A DNA stretch of 64,000 nucleotides from Thermoflavimicrobium daqui (GCF_003313465.1 NZ_KZ845663.1:295911-359910), one strand, 5' to 3'; positions 36,702 to 45,641 are shown, numbered from the stretch's first letter. Made by a program: numbers and translations. The notes: a model not told the origin generated them from the sequence alone.

Positions 36702-37781
36702 GTGCAAAGTTTTTCATCCATCTTAACTAGGCATGGTTTTAAGCTATGGCTTTCCAATGTTTTAGGTCTTATCCTAAGCTTTATTGTATATCTCATTTCT
36801 GCATTGGTCTTGATCCTTATAGGTGGAATCCTTTTTGCATCTAGCAATTCTTCTGCTTTGATGGGAATTTTAACTGGTATGGGTGGAGAGCCTAGCGAAG
36901 CTCAAATACTTGGCTTATTCGCTGATATTGGTGTAGGTTTATTCATCTTCTTCATTTTTTACTTGGCGATGATTTTGATGATCGCTTCATTTCCAATCGG
37001 AGCTAACTATGGAGTAGCTATTGAAGCTGTTACACAAAACCGTGCTAGTATTGGAACCTATTTCAAATGTGGTTTCAAGTACCTAGGCAAAGTAATTGGG
37101 CAGATGCTACTAATTGGTCTGGCGTTTATCCCCATTTTTATCATTATGTTTATTGTGTTTGCATCGATTACAACTAATTCCATCGGTAGTGGTAGTGAAG
37201 ACTCTTTTGTTGTTGCGTTTTCCCTTATTTTTTTGCTTATATTTATGATTTATATGCTTCTTTTCATGCATGCACCTGTCATATTAATCTCCGAAAAAAC
37301 GGGTGTTTTTCGTTCCTTAAAGCTATCCGTACGCTTACTTATGAAAGCTTTTGGAAAAGTATTTGTTACAGGACTTCTTAATGTTCTAGCTATTGTTCTT
37401 CTCTACGTGATTCTGTTTATCGTAGTTGGACTCTCAGTGGAAGGAAATCCAAACCCCATCAGTTTACTTGTAATATACCTTGTTTTTTTTCCATTCTTTA
37501 CTATATTAACTATTCTAATTATTGTTTATCGTTACTTTAAACACTTACGTCCATATCTGTTCCCGCATCACCCAGGTGGGGGTTCAGCCAATGGAAATGG
37601 CTATCCATCATATAACCCATATGGACAACAAGCACAGCAACAACCACCATTTACTTTTAATCCAAATCAAATGAATCCGCACGGACAGCAAAACCCTTAC
37701 AACTATCCACCTAACAATCAGCAACAGCCAAATCCATATCCACCCAATCAGTACCCACCACAGCCACCATATCAATCCTAG
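36702..37781 (+). CDS. Integral membrane protein with Pro/Gln/Asn-rich tail, paralogue 1
   Basis: A 359-residue protein of unknown function. About six membrane helices fill residues 15-285; the last 75 residues form a low-complexity tail rich in P, Q, N and Y (NPYNYPPNNQQQPNPYPP), likely on the cell interior or surface. The start is GTG at 36702 after GAGGGG. The opening SFSSILTRHGFKLWLSN matches the paralogue that follows 219 bases downstream. It looks like the DUF975/YciC-like class of membrane proteins, but I cannot fix a family. Confidence 0.7.
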   Translation: MQSFSSILTRHGFKLWLSNVLGLILSFIVYLISALVLILIGGILFASSNSSALMGILTGMGGEPSEAQILGLFADIGVGLFIFFIFYLAMILMIASFPIGANYGVAIEAVTQNRASIGTYFKCGFKYLGKVIGQMLLIGLAFIPIFIIMFIVFASITTNSIGSGSEDSFVVAFSLIFLLIFMIYMLLFMHAPVILISEKTGVFRSLKLSVRLLMKAFGKVFVTGLLNVLAIVLLYVILFIVVGLSVEGNPNPISLLVIYLVFFPFFTILTILIIVYRYFKHLRPYLFPHHPGGGSANGNGYPSYNPYGQQAQQQPPFTFNPNQMNPHGQQNPYNYPPNNQQQPNPYPPNQYPPQPPYQS

Positions 37782-37783
37782 TT

Positions 37784-37820
37784 AAACTCCTCCACCACAT
37801 TTTATTGGGTGGAGGAGTTT
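37784..37820 (+). terminator. Terminator between the two membrane-protein paralogues
   Basis: Perfect 13-bp arms AAACTCCTCCACC and GGTGGAGGAGTTT, followed by TCTATTTTTG. Confidence 0.85.
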
Positions 37821-38000
37821 TCTATTTTTGTGCTAAAAGGTGTGTCCATTATTTTTATTAACATATAAAATAGTAACATAAAAGGAGAGAATACTCTAAA
37901 TCAACCATCTCCTACCTTTATCAAAAAAAGGGTTAAATTTTTGATCCGAGCGATACAGCACACTCAAACAATTAGACTCTACTTTTTAGGAGGAACCTTC

Positions 38001-38903
38001 ATGACTTCTTTTTCTTCGCTTCTAAAAAGTCATGGCTGGCGAATTTTAATAGCACATGAAATAGGAATGTTCATTTTAACTATGATAGAGATGATTACAA
38101 CTTTTATCTTAGTTTTGATGAGTGAGTACCTAACGAATATTACCACTCAAAACATTCTAAACCCTAAAAGTTTTATCTTTTACCTTACTCATTTTTCAGA
38201 GTTTAGCATTGGAACTTCTTTATTAATCTTTCTGACATTCATTCTATTAGGATTACATTTCTCCTTCGTGACCTGTGCCTCCTTTGGAACGATTATCCAA
38301 GTATATGAGAGAAGACCATGTAAAAGTTTTGATTTTTTACTTTATGGGCTCTCTTTACTTAGTCGGACTTTTACTCTCTTTTTAATTAATACAGCGGCCT
38401 TTATGCCTCTATTTATATTGGTTATTATAGGGTTAAATATAGATCATTCGATTCTTAACCTAGTGATGATTATTTCATTTTTCGTAATAAACTTCCTTTA
38501 CTTTATGTTCTTTTTTTACTCCACATTGGTGTTGGTTGCTGAGAAGATCCGTCCCATCCAAGCATGGAAAATAACGTTACTCCTTCTCAAAAGAGCTTGG
38601 AAGCCAACTTTAGTTATTGGGATAATTTGCTTTATTCTCTCACTTCCTGATATCTTATTTTCTTCTATAGTTGATCCATTATTTTATATTCGTGGAGAGG
38701 GATTTTGGACCATGTTCAAAACTTTATTCCCTCCATCCGCATTTTTCACATCCACCATCATTAGTGCAATCTTACTAATGATTAGCTCAGTCATTCCAAC
38801 CATTTACTATTTTCGTAATATGCGTTCCTGCATTCAAACGGAGCTGGACAGGATTACATACGAAAAAAAATCGATATATTGGAAACTTGATAAGAAATAT
38901 TAA
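38001..38903 (+). CDS. Integral membrane protein, paralogue 2
   Basis: A 300-residue membrane protein related to the preceding gene: SFSSLLKSHGWRILIAHEIGMF aligns with its start, and the helix pattern is the same. It lacks the Pro/Gln-rich tail and ends in a short basic segment. The ATG at 38001 follows TAGGAGGA; an upstream reading from 37941 is not supported. The function is unknown. A weak hairpin (GGGGCTCTC with AAGAGAAACCC and a T-run, about 38911-38955) follows. Confidence 0.68.
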   Translation: MTSFSSLLKSHGWRILIAHEIGMFILTMIEMITTFILVLMSEYLTNITTQNILNPKSFIFYLTHFSEFSIGTSLLIFLTFILLGLHFSFVTCASFGTIIQVYERRPCKSFDFLLYGLSLLSRTFTLFLINTAAFMPLFILVIIGLNIDHSILNLVMIISFFVINFLYFMFFFYSTLVLVAEKIRPIQAWKITLLLLKRAWKPTLVIGIICFILSLPDILFSSIVDPLFYIRGEGFWTMFKTLFPPSAFFTSTIISAILLMISSVIPTIYYFRNMRSCIQTELDRITYEKKSIYWKLDKKY

Positions 38904-39026
38904 TATAAAATGGGGCTCTCTGAAGTATGAATTAGTCAAGAGAAACCCTTTTTTATTTTACTTAAAAATAAATTACTCTTTAAACAGGTATCATTCGTTA
39001 TGTTTTAGCTTAATTCCTCATATACA

Positions 39027-39032
39027 TATAAT
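39027..39032 (+). promoter_or_regulatory. Possible promoter of RNA element copy A
   Basis: A perfect TATAAT lies 25 bases before the repeat element; the matching -35 (TTTAGC at 39004, 17-base spacer) is poor. RNA would begin near 39039, giving about 19 bases of unique sequence before the repeat. Confidence 0.35.
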
Positions 39033-39057
39033 ATTCAGACCGTTTTACATTGAATAT

Positions 39058-39363
39058 AGGAGGTAAATAACAGTACTCAGAAAGATAGTAAAGGTTAGGT
39101 AAAGGTGGAAAAGAGTATCATTTTTTTTAATTGGAAGGAGGGAATTGCTGCGAAGCATAGAAAAATAACCTAAGACGAAAACCAAGTGGAAAATGGTACA
39201 TGATGCTCACCTATCGAGACCATGTATATATACCGATAGCTAATCGGAAATTGACGCCTGTGGAGTGTTATACAAACCACAGTAGGGAGAAGCTGCCGAA
39301 GTGGGACACGTTGAAGCAGGAACCTTCTAGACATAGGGTTTTTTTCTATGTTTTTAGTAGCAG
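39058..39363 (+). ncRNA. 306-bp HEARO/omega-RNA-like element, copy A
   Basis: This stretch recurs at 46387-46692 with about 90% identity, and the match stops sharply at both ends. It has no reading frame in common with the other copy. Folding features are shared: a CTGTGG/CCACAG hairpin (39258-39282), an inner hairpin CCGAT/ATCGG (39231 onward), a long GGTACATGATG...CATGTAT arm and a terminal ACATAG/CTATGT hairpin followed by TTTTT (39331-39355). The core AGTAGGGAGAA...CCGAAGTGGGAC...GAAGCAGGAA resembles my memory of the HEARO omega RNA. In copy A the AACGTG/CACGTT stem is broken by a GC swap (39292-39293). It ends nine bases before the next start codon. Confidence 0.7.
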
Positions 39364-39371
39364 GATAGCAT

Positions 39372-40118
39372 ATGGACAGCTTTCAGGAAGTGGTACATTT
39401 TGAGCAAAGTTTTTGGCTTCAAATCATGTATGATCATACGCGCTTTATTCTCGATGCTTTATCACCTAAAGAAAAAGAGGAGATCAAAAGAGCCAAGGCG
39501 TTAAAAAAATGTTTTTCCGAGTTAGAACAGTCTCCTTTAGACACGAGTCAGCTAAAATCTTCTTATCAATCGGTTAATGAACTAATCAAGTTCAAACTAC
39601 ATATTCTTCGACGCCTACTTACTAACTCCATTTCATTTAATCTTACGCCCACATTTGTAAATCATATGATCAATGAAGCTGAAGAGTACTTAAGAATTCT
39701 CTCGTGTTTAGTCGAAGGGAAAGCCCCTCAACCTCTTCATCCCTTACATCAACATTTATTATGGTTACCTGACGCTGCAGGGCATGCTGAAGGGATCGAT
39801 GAAAAACTAGATGGAACTGAGAAAACTCTTAAAGCAAAATGCCGTTACTTTATTCATCATTTTGAGGATTTTTATATTAAAGCTGTCGAACTATCTGGTT
39901 ATTTACGTACACGACTTAAAAATTTCCCTGCTTTATCCCGTTTTTATAAAGATGTCGAACTTGAGATAACATTATTTATGAACTTTCTAAAGGAATTAGA
40001 GGAAATGGGATTAAACAAAGAAATATTAGGTACTATGGCACCTTTAATGGCTGATCATATGTATCGAGAAGAACGTTACTATTTAACTAAGCTTGCTGAA
40101 GCAAAAGTACATGAATAG
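39372..40118 (+). CDS. DUF2935 ferritin-like/hemerythrin-like protein
   Basis: A 248-residue helical protein of the DUF2935 family known from Bacilli and Clostridia. Repeated helices carry His/Glu pairs that could bind a di-metal centre: HFEQSFWLQIMYDHTRFI at the start, INEAEEYLRIL in the middle, and ADHMYREERYYLTKL at the end. The function is unknown; spore-related or metal-storage roles have been proposed for such folds. Its ribosome site AGGA (39362-39365) straddles the end of RNA element A, so insertion of that element may have changed how the gene is expressed. Confidence 0.82.
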   Translation: MDSFQEVVHFEQSFWLQIMYDHTRFILDALSPKEKEEIKRAKALKKCFSELEQSPLDTSQLKSSYQSVNELIKFKLHILRRLLTNSISFNLTPTFVNHMINEAEEYLRILSCLVEGKAPQPLHPLHQHLLWLPDAAGHAEGIDEKLDGTEKTLKAKCRYFIHHFEDFYIKAVELSGYLRTRLKNFPALSRFYKDVELEITLFMNFLKELEEMGLNKEILGTMAPLMADHMYREERYYLTKLAEAKVHE

Positions 40119-40248
40119 ATTAATCCTATTTTACATCTCAACACTTTTGAGTTGTATAAACAAATCGATTCTTGGAGGCTTCCTTCACTATATTTTATAT
40201 GCGTCCGTCAAAAATAATTTTCAACATAACATAAAAATGATAAAAAAT

Positions 40249-40281
40249 AATCCACCATCTTGTAAAAATAGATGGTGGATT
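40249..40281. terminator. Hairpin after the DUF2935 gene
   Basis: Perfect 11-bp arms AATCCACCATC and GATGGTGGATT with an 11-base loop. On the minus strand the second arm runs into ATTTTTTATC, which favours termination there, after trxA; on the plus strand there is no T-run. The 300-base gap around it shows no supported gene. Confidence 0.6.
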
Positions 40282-40415
40282 ATGTGCATATTCACAATGT
40301 TCAAATGGATTTCTCCTACCATTCATGACTCAGGGGTCATTTTTCAGAGAAACCCATTTCTTTTTATCTTACTGTATAAGAGGATAAAACTTCTCTTTCA
40401 ATGAAATTTAACTAT

Positions 40416-40739
40416 TTATAAAGACTCATTAATCCATTGAACTAATGCTTCTTTAGGTTGGAATCCCATGCTTTTACTTACCATTTTTCCATCTTTAAAT
40501 AAAATAAGTGTAGGAATACTCATAACTCCGAAACGTCCTGCCGTTTCTGGACTTTCATCTACATTTAATTTGGTGATTTTTACTTGGTCACCTATTTCTT
40601 GATCAACTTCTTCTAGAACTGGAGCAAGCATACGGCATGGTGGGCACCAAGTTGCCCAGAAGTCAACCAGAACTGCTCCACTATCGTTAGCTTCTACTTC
40701 TTTTGCAAAGGTTTGATCGGTTATTTCAATCACGGCCAT
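40416..40739 (-). CDS. trxA: Thioredoxin
   Basis: General disulfide reductase of 107 residues, cytoplasmic. The fold is canonical (VLVDFWATWC, KLNVDESPETAGRFGVMSIPTLILFKDG with the cis-proline). The active site reads WCPPC (Cys32, Cys35) rather than the standard WCGPC. The Gly-to-Pro change is expected to alter redox potential or partner choice. In the conserved order it follows etfA, as in B. subtilis, about 270 bases away. Confidence 0.95.
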   Translation of the reverse strand: MAVIEITDQTFAKEVEANDSGAVLVDFWATWCPPCRMLAPVLEEVDQEIGDQVKITKLNVDESPETAGRFGVMSIPTLILFKDGKMVSKSMGFQPKEALVQWINESL

Positions 40740-40878
40740 CTTTAAAACCTCCTTCTAGTCACGCCAACCAATCAGCTAAATTCAAATAAGTACCTTTATC
40801 AATGTTAGTATATCATTAGAACAAAAAAGTTCCAAGATATTTCGATAACCAAAATAACTATCCTGCCTTTTAAACATA

Positions 40879-40939
40879 AGATGGGGAGCTTTATATTCCG
40901 ATAAAGCAAGTATCGGAAAAAAGCTCCCATTCATCTTTT
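40879..40939. terminator. Long two-part hairpin between etfA and trxA
   Basis: GATGGGGAGCTT pairs with AAGCTCCCATTCATC (one bulge), with an inner CCGAT/ATCGG hairpin. On the plus strand it ends in TTTTATTT. On the minus strand it would separate etfA from trxA. Confidence 0.6.
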
Positions 40940-41005
40940 ATTTAGCTTTTCTTCCCCATTGGACACAACTCTTCATAGTCAATCAAAGCTTTACTCTTAC
41001 ATATA

Positions 41006-41986
41006 TTATTTACCTAAAACTTTTTTTAATTCCTCTGTTAAAAGTGGTACTACTTCAAACAAATCGCCAACAATACCGTAGTCTGCAACTTGGAAAATAT
41101 TGGCCTCAGGATCTTTGTTAATCGCTACAATAACTTTGGAGTTGGACATCCCTGCTAAGTGTTGAATCGCTCCTGATATCCCACAAGCGATGTATAAATC
41201 AGGTGTAACTACTTTACCCGTTTGTCCAATTTGCAAGCCATAATCACAATATCCTGCGTCGCACGCTCCACGGGAAGCACCTACAGCACCACCTAATAGG
41301 TCAGCCAACTCTTGCAGTGGCTTAAATCCATCTTCGCTTTTTACCCCACGTCCGCCAGAAACAACCACTCTTGCTTCTGAGAGATCAACTCCATCAGCTG
41401 TTTTTCTGACTACTTCCTTTACAATTGTGCGTAACAAATCTTTATCAAAGGATACAACGAGATCTTCAACGGTTGCAGTCCGACTTGTGTCAGTTGCTAA
41501 GGCTTCAATATTATTCGGGCGGATTGTAGCAAAAATCAAGCCTTCTTTTACAGCTTTTTTTACAAATGCTTTCCCTGCATAAATCGGTCGTGTGAAAATA
41601 ATTTTCCCATCTTGCACTTCGACGGAAGTACAGTCTGAAATTAATCCTAATCCGAGTCGAGCAGCGATTCGTGGGCTCACATCTCTTCCCACTGCTGTAT
41701 GACCTGTAAAAATAGCGTCAGGCTGAACTTTCTCAATTACCTGCTTGAATGCTTGAAAATATGCATCTGAAGTATATTGGTCAAGCTCTGGATTTGATAC
41801 AGTGATCACATGGTCAGCACCATGATGTGCAAGCTGTTCTACCAAATCTTTAGCACTACTTCCGAATACTGTAGCAGTCACTTTCCCACCATCAGCAATC
41901 ATGCGAGCTACTGCCAAGCATTCTAATGCAACATTACGTAACTTTTTATCTCGAACATCTGCTAATATTAATACATTTTTGCTCAT
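41006..41986 (-). CDS. etfA: Electron transfer flavoprotein alpha subunit
   Basis: Takes electrons from acyl-CoA dehydrogenases during fatty-acid oxidation, as a dimer with EtfB. The 326 residues show an N-terminal ETF domain and a C-terminal FAD domain with VVSGGRGVKSEDGF, GASRGACDAGYC, QIGQTGKVVTPDLYIACGISGAIQHLAGM and VAINKDPEANIFQVADYGIVGD. It follows etfB by 29 bases in the fadR operon. Confidence 0.97.
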   Translation of the reverse strand: MSKNVLILADVRDKKLRNVALECLAVARMIADGGKVTATVFGSSAKDLVEQLAHHGADHVITVSNPELDQYTSDAYFQAFKQVIEKVQPDAIFTGHTAVGRDVSPRIAARLGLGLISDCTSVEVQDGKIIFTRPIYAGKAFVKKAVKEGLIFATIRPNNIEALATDTSRTATVEDLVVSFDKDLLRTIVKEVVRKTADGVDLSEARVVVSGGRGVKSEDGFKPLQELADLLGGAVGASRGACDAGYCDYGLQIGQTGKVVTPDLYIACGISGAIQHLAGMSNSKVIVAINKDPEANIFQVADYGIVGDLFEVVPLLTEELKKVLGK

Positions 41987-42015
41987 CCTATGGTTCCCCC
42001 TCCAAAGTAAGCCGT

Positions 42016-42795
42016 CTATATCACTTTGGCTTCATTTCTAAGTAACTGAACCAATTCTTCAACTTGTTTAGGAAGCTCACCTTGTAGTACTTTTCCTGCT
42101 TGTTTTTTAGGTGGTAAGAAAACTTCAAGGGTTTCTGTTTTTGCCGCAATTTCATCTTCATCTAAATCCAAATCATCAACTTCTAGACGGGAAAGCGGTT
42201 TCTTTTTGGCCTTCATAATTCCTGGTAAAGATGGATATCGTGGATCATTAAGTCCTTGTTGTGCTGTCACAAGAATTGGTAAAGTCGATTCGATTACCTC
42301 AAGATCCCCTTCAACATCTTTATCTACTGTTACTTGATCCCCATCAATATGTAGTTTGGTGATCGTGGAAATATGAGGGATATGAAGTAACTCTGCAAGT
42401 CTTGGCCCTACTTGAGCTGATCCGTCATCAACGGCCATGTATCCGCAAAGAATAATGTCATAATCCAAATCTTCCTCCTGGATTGTCGCTGCTAAGATTT
42501 GAGCAATCGTATGTTCATCTACTTGCTCTTCTAGCTCTTCAATATCAACAATTACACCTTTATCTGCTCCCATCGCCATCGCAGTTCGGAGTGCTTGTTC
42601 TGCTCGCTCAGGTCCAATGGTAATGACGGTAACTTCCCCACCAAATTTCTCTTTTAAACGAATTGCTTCTTCAACAGCATACTCGTCATAAGGATTGATC
42701 ACAAATTCAGCTTCTTCTTCATTGATACGACCATTTTCAATCGTAATCTTTTCTTCCGTATCAAAAGTTTGCTTTAAACAAACTAAGATATCCAT
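42016..42795 (-). CDS. etfB: Electron transfer flavoprotein beta subunit
   Basis: Second ETF subunit, binding AMP. The 259 residues open with MDILVCLKQTFDTEEKI and contain NPYDEYAVEEAIRLKE, then DYDIILCGYMAVDDGSAQVGPRLAELL with the family signature. The ATG at 42795 after AAAGGGG is chosen; a longer frame would overlap fadR and has no site. In B. subtilis an enoyl-CoA hydratase gene (fadB/ysiB) lies between fadR and etfB; it is absent here. Confidence 0.96.
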   Translation of the reverse strand: MDILVCLKQTFDTEEKITIENGRINEEEAEFVINPYDEYAVEEAIRLKEKFGGEVTVITIGPERAEQALRTAMAMGADKGVIVDIEELEEQVDEHTIAQILAATIQEEDLDYDIILCGYMAVDDGSAQVGPRLAELLHIPHISTITKLHIDGDQVTVDKDVEGDLEVIESTLPILVTAQQGLNDPRYPSLPGIMKAKKKPLSRLEVDDLDLDEDEIAAKTETLEVFLPPKKQAGKVLQGELPKQVEELVQLLRNEAKVI

Positions 42796-42830
42796 GCAGA
42801 TGTCCCCTTTCATTTCAATTCCACTCGGTT

Positions 42831-43415
42831 TCATTTCCCAATTCCTTGAATAAATAAACGATGAATTTCATCAATCTGTTCTAATAAGCTATATTTATAA
42901 TCATTCATAATCCAAGATGAAACTGTTTCGTCTAGTGTTCCAAAAATCATTCGCCTAACTAAACGGATATCAACATCTGATCGAAAACACCCTTTTTCAA
43001 TTCCTTGTGCAATTACTTGATCAATTACATCCGTATATCTTTTTAATATCTTACTAATCCCTTCTCGAACCTCTGGATTTGATTGTCGGAGCTCAATCTG
43101 CATGACAATGGCTAGCTCCCGATTTTTCTCAAATTGATTTAGATGTAAGTGAATAAGATGATACAATCGCTCAATAGGCGATTCTACTTCTAGAAGCTGT
43201 TTTTCTACCTTAGAAATGAATGACCCCATTTTCTCACGAAATACTGAAATGAGTACGTCATCTTTATTTTCGAAATAAAGATAAATCGTTCCGTCGGCTA
43301 CTTTGGCCTCCCGTGCAATTTTGGAAACCTGAGCATTATGATAACCATATTCTGCTATAACTTTCACTGCAGCATTAATGATTGCTTCGTATTTTTCTCC
43401 GGTTCGTTTCACCAT
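42831..43415 (-). CDS. fadR: Fatty-acid-responsive TetR regulator FadR (YsiA-like)
   Basis: A 194-residue TetR repressor; helix-turn-helix at residues 10-55 (AAVKVIAEYGYHNAQVSKIAREAKVADGTIYLYF). In B. subtilis FadR represses beta-oxidation genes until long-chain acyl-CoA binds. Position (between lcfA and etfB) and two copies of its known operator type, one in front of this gene and one in front of lcfA, support the same role and autoregulation. Confidence 0.93.
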   Translation of the reverse strand: MVKRTGEKYEAIINAAVKVIAEYGYHNAQVSKIAREAKVADGTIYLYFENKDDVLISVFREKMGSFISKVEKQLLEVESPIERLYHLIHLHLNQFEKNRELAIVMQIELRQSNPEVREGISKILKRYTDVIDQVIAQGIEKGCFRSDVDIRLVRRMIFGTLDETVSSWIMNDYKYSLLEQIDEIHRLFIQGIGK

Positions 43416-43446
43416 AAAACATATTCCTCTCTGCCTTCCTGTGGGG

Positions 43447-43464
43447 TGAATGATTGTTCATTCA
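43447..43464. promoter_or_regulatory. FadR operator before fadR-etfBA
   Basis: TGAATGATTGTTCATTCA: two perfect 7-base half-sites TGAATGA/TCATTCA with a 4-base centre, matching the B. subtilis FadR consensus except at one central base. It lies 32 bases before fadR, so fadR and etfBA would be repressed by FadR. Confidence 0.9.
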
Positions 43465-43589
43465 TTTTTAGTCTATTATCCTCCATTTCATTTGTCAACT
43501 ATTTTCAGCAAGGTTTTGTAAGCGTATACAAGAATGATATTTTAAATAAGCATTAATTATCATAATGCCCAACTTAACTTAATTTACCA

Positions 43590-45269
43590 TTAGTTTGATT
43601 TATTATTTTCCTCTTCTTTAAGAACACGTCGTAAAACCTTTCCGATATTACTTTTGGGGAGTTCTTGTCGAAATTCTACAATTCGTGGAACTTTGTACGA
43701 AGCAAGCTTTTGACGACAATAATTCTCAATTTCTTTTTCAGTTAGTTGAAAGCCTTTTTTAAGGACAATATATGCTTTTACAGTCTCTCCACGGTATTCA
43801 TGAGGAACCCCAATAACGACTGCCTCTTGAATAGCTGGGTGTTCAAATAAAACTTCTTCAACTTCCCTCGGATAAATATTAAATCCTCCTGCAATGATGA
43901 CATCTTTTTTACGATCTAAAATATAGAAGTAACCATCTTCATCCATCTTGGCAATATCTCCAGTATTAAGCCATCCATCTACCAAAGTGGCATTGGTTTC
44001 TTCTGGACGCTTCCAATATCCTTTCATAACTTGTGGACCACGTACCTGCAATTCGCCAATTTCCCCTACACCCAAGATATCTCCTGTCTCAGGGTGCACG
44101 ATACGACATTCTGTATCAGGTAAAGGTAGTCCAATGGTTCCGCTTTTAACCCGATCATATACTAAATTAGCATGAGTAATAGGAGATGCCTCCGTTAGGC
44201 CATATCCTTCAATTAAAGTGCCTCCTGATAACTTCTCAAATTTATCTTGTACTTCAATCGGTAGCGGTGCCGAACCACTGATACAAGCTTGGATCGAAGA
44301 TAAATCATATTTTGATATTTCTGAGTGGTTAATTAAACCTATATACATCGTAGGCGCTCCTGGGAAATATGTGGGACGATGTTTATGAATTTCTTTAAGA
44401 ATCATTTTTGCATCAAAACGTGGGACTAATACCATGGTTGCGGCAATATGAACAGCAAAGTGCATTAATGTGGTCAAACCATACACATGGAAAAAGGGTA
44501 AGACACCTAATACTTTTTCTTCACCTCGTTTTGCTTTATATAACCACGCAGTAGTTTGATACGTATTACTAATTAAATTTTGATGAGTTAACATAGCTCC
44601 TTTGGATAAGCCGGTCGTCCCACCCGTATATTGCAATAAAGCGACATCATCTTTGGAGTGATAAACAATTTCAACAGGGATGGGCTCTTCTTGAGATATT
44701 AACTGCTTCATGGAATAGTAACCGATTTCTTCTGGAATCGTTACTTTTATACCATCTTTTCTTAACTTCAGTTTATATAGCCATTTTTTAGGAAAAGGTA
44801 GTACATCGGCAATACCCGTCACAATGATATGAGATAGTTGCGTCTTTTCACGTATATTTTGCACCTTGTTAAAGACTAAATCTAAGCAGATAATCGCCTT
44901 TGCATCTGCATCATTAAGCTGATGCTCCAACTCATTTTCCATATATAGAGGGTTAGTATGAACGACAATACCTCCAATCATAAGCGTTGCATAATAAGCG
45001 ATTACCGATTGAGGACAATTAGGTAACATGATCGCTACACGATCTCCTTTATTAATCCCTAACCTTTTTAAAGCGTTTGCAAAACAATATACCTGTTCAA
45101 GCAATTCTTGATACGTAAGCCGTTTACCCATAAAAGCAATCGCATCTTGGTTTGGAAAGTCATTCACCGCATTGATTAATAACTGAGCAATCGAAATATC
45201 TGGGTAATCGAGTGTGGCAGAAATTTGTTGAGGATACTGTTTTATCCAACATTTTTCTTTTATCCCCAT
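43590..45269 (-). CDS. lcfA: Long-chain fatty acid-CoA ligase
   Basis: Activates fatty acids with ATP and CoA for beta-oxidation. The 559-residue adenylate-forming enzyme has the P-loop-like LLQYTGGTTGLSKGAM, GYGLTEASPITHAN, GWLNTGDIAKMDEDGYFYILDRKKDVIIAGGFNIYPREVE, and the C-terminal lysine segment LPKSNIGKVLRRVL. ATG 45269 sits six bases after AGGAGG; the ATG two codons before is too close. A FadR box lies directly upstream. Confidence 0.96.
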   Translation of the reverse strand: MGIKEKCWIKQYPQQISATLDYPDISIAQLLINAVNDFPNQDAIAFMGKRLTYQELLEQVYCFANALKRLGINKGDRVAIMLPNCPQSVIAYYATLMIGGIVVHTNPLYMENELEHQLNDADAKAIICLDLVFNKVQNIREKTQLSHIIVTGIADVLPFPKKWLYKLKLRKDGIKVTIPEEIGYYSMKQLISQEEPIPVEIVYHSKDDVALLQYTGGTTGLSKGAMLTHQNLISNTYQTTAWLYKAKRGEEKVLGVLPFFHVYGLTTLMHFAVHIAATMVLVPRFDAKMILKEIHKHRPTYFPGAPTMYIGLINHSEISKYDLSSIQACISGSAPLPIEVQDKFEKLSGGTLIEGYGLTEASPITHANLVYDRVKSGTIGLPLPDTECRIVHPETGDILGVGEIGELQVRGPQVMKGYWKRPEETNATLVDGWLNTGDIAKMDEDGYFYILDRKKDVIIAGGFNIYPREVEEVLFEHPAIQEAVVIGVPHEYRGETVKAYIVLKKGFQLTEKEIENYCRQKLASYKVPRIVEFRQELPKSNIGKVLRRVLKEEENNKSN

Positions 45270-45291
45270 AACCATCCTCCTAACTTAAAAA

Positions 45292-45309
45292 TGAATGACT
45301 CCTCATTCA
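45292..45309. promoter_or_regulatory. FadR operator before lcfA
   Basis: TGAATGACTCCTCATTCA: the same perfect half-sites as at 43447-43464, with a different 4-base centre. It lies 23 bases before the lcfA start. Confidence 0.9.
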
Positions 45310-45641
45310 AAGGCTCCGAAGTTTGAATAAAGTATGACAATTATATTTTATCTAATTCTATTCCATTTTTGAATCTCTAATTATACATTTCATAGAAATT
45401 GTTTTTTTAATCAATAAATATTTTTTAATCCTAACTATTTGTCATTCGATTTAATATGGAAAAATAATATAAAGAAACCAAATAATATATTATCTTGCAA
45501 TATAACGAGTAGACATCATGCAACGGTGATTTTATTATCTATTAGAGAATATGGATAAAATCAGATATACCTAAAGCTTGATTCCACTTTCTAATGAATA
45601 ACCCAATTTCTTCAATTACAATCTTACTTGATTCATGATGA
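45310..45641. other. AT-rich gap upstream of the small two-gene operon
   Basis: About 330 bases of high AT content, with no frame that looks coding. It should hold the lcfA promoter at its left end; I cannot name its boxes with confidence. Confidence 0.3.

Noticed and set aside
39058-39363. Group I or group II intron as the source of the 306-bp repeat
   Set aside because: It does not interrupt a gene, has no domain V-like hairpin or group I core that I can recognise, and ends in a terminator-like hairpin.
40093-40404. Plus-strand frame of 103 codons after the DUF2935 gene
   Set aside because: It overlaps the end of that gene, has no ribosome site at its start, runs through a strong hairpin and has chance-like composition.
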